A stretch of 43,232 nt of DNA from a bacterium. Lineage in GTDB: Bacteria; Patescibacteriota; Minisyncoccia; UBA6257; GWB1-50-10. This document shows positions 43,022-43,232 of this stretch, piece after piece. The DNA is taken from positions 1-43,232 of the forward strand of contig JAUSKB010000012.1 in the NCBI GenBank assembly GCA_030647415.1, given 5' to 3'. Numbering within the stretch: position 1 is the stretch's first letter; every line of letters starts with the position of its first letter. The position numbers were made by a program, and so were the translations under genes. Below the pieces are notes generated by a model that was not told the origin of the DNA, searched no databases, and saw only the letters and a program-made list of their open reading frames with translations.

Positions 43022-43061
43022 GTAAATCTCTAACAGGGTGAACCCTGTTAGAGTTTCACAT
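43022..43061. repeat. Family B end-to-end junction (right arm of one copy abutting left arm of the next)
   Basis: GTAAATCTCTAACAGGG-TGAA-CCCTGTTAGAGTTTCAC. Confidence 0.75.
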
Positions 43062-43087
43062 ACAATTTTTGCCCGTTGAGCAGTTCC

Positions 43088-43132
43088 CCGAGGCGAGACC
43101 TCAAAAGTCAGAATCCCGAGGTCTCGCCTCGG
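43088..43132. repeat. Family C hairpin, copy 2
   Basis: CCGAGGCGAGACCTC...GAATCCC-GAGGTCTCGCCTCGG, 15-bp perfect stem. Confidence 0.85.
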
Positions 43133-43159
43133 CGAATTCGTTGCTCCTTTTTCTCTTTT

Positions 43160-43189
43160 TCCGCCGGAGGCGGATCCGCCTTTGGCGGA
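43160..43189. repeat. GC-rich palindromic element
   Basis: TCCGCCGGAGGCGGATCCGCCTTTGGCGGA; cf. 8201-8228. Confidence 0.7.
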
Positions 43190-43232
43190 CTGTTGTCCTT
43201 TATCTTGCTCTTGGTGCGTTTTGGATTTGGTG

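Noticed and set aside
1-43232. CRISPR array
   Set aside because: Repeats found are tandem heptamers, palindromes or protein-domain repeats; none are regularly spaced direct repeats with unique spacers.
1-43232. Alternative genetic code (UGA=Gly or UAG recoding)
   Set aside because: Conserved genes end normally at TGA (recG, RAYT) and TAG (gatA), and no in-frame TGA was seen in conserved cores. The one internal TAG is isolated to a pseudopilin.

Overview
The window is consistent with a GC-rich Patescibacteria/CPR (Parcubacteria-like) genome; that placement is inferred from gene style only. It contains an IS30-family element, two tandem paralogs of unknown function, recG, a secreted CAP-domain protein, pheT/pheS, a GNAT acetyltransferase, a REP-associated (RAYT-type) transposase, two giant Ig-like secreted proteins (one with CBM6-like and GH5-like domains), two tandem cysteine-peptidase-like genes, a sugar-nucleotidyltransferase, a NUDIX gene, gatA/gatC, ligA and a full type IV pilus cluster (pilM,N,O,B,T,C,D plus pilins). 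There are three tRNAs: two with CAT anticodon and one tRNA-Asp(GTC). The most unusual content is the repeat layer. (1) A ~97-bp near-palindrome family (GATACYAATATACGAAT...) recurs between genes. One copy is split open by a GxxExxY/PD-(D/E)XK-like gene whose start and stop codons lie in the two repeat arms. (2) A ~100-bp family has CCCTGTTAGA.../...TCTAACAGGG ends whose arms covary between copies. (3) Heptanucleotide tandem repeats lie in frame inside recG, pheS, gatA, ligA and a pilin gene. (4) GC-rich palindromes and a ~40-bp dispersed element sit inside conserved ORFs, translated in different frames in different genes. (5) A NUDIX gene is bounded by ~52-bp inverted repeats. I also see a strong candidate orphan structured ncRNA (~375 nt, minus strand, own promoter and terminator) upstream of recG, and an in-frame TAG in a pseudopilin. 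All calls were made by eye from sequence; no searches or folding programs were run.
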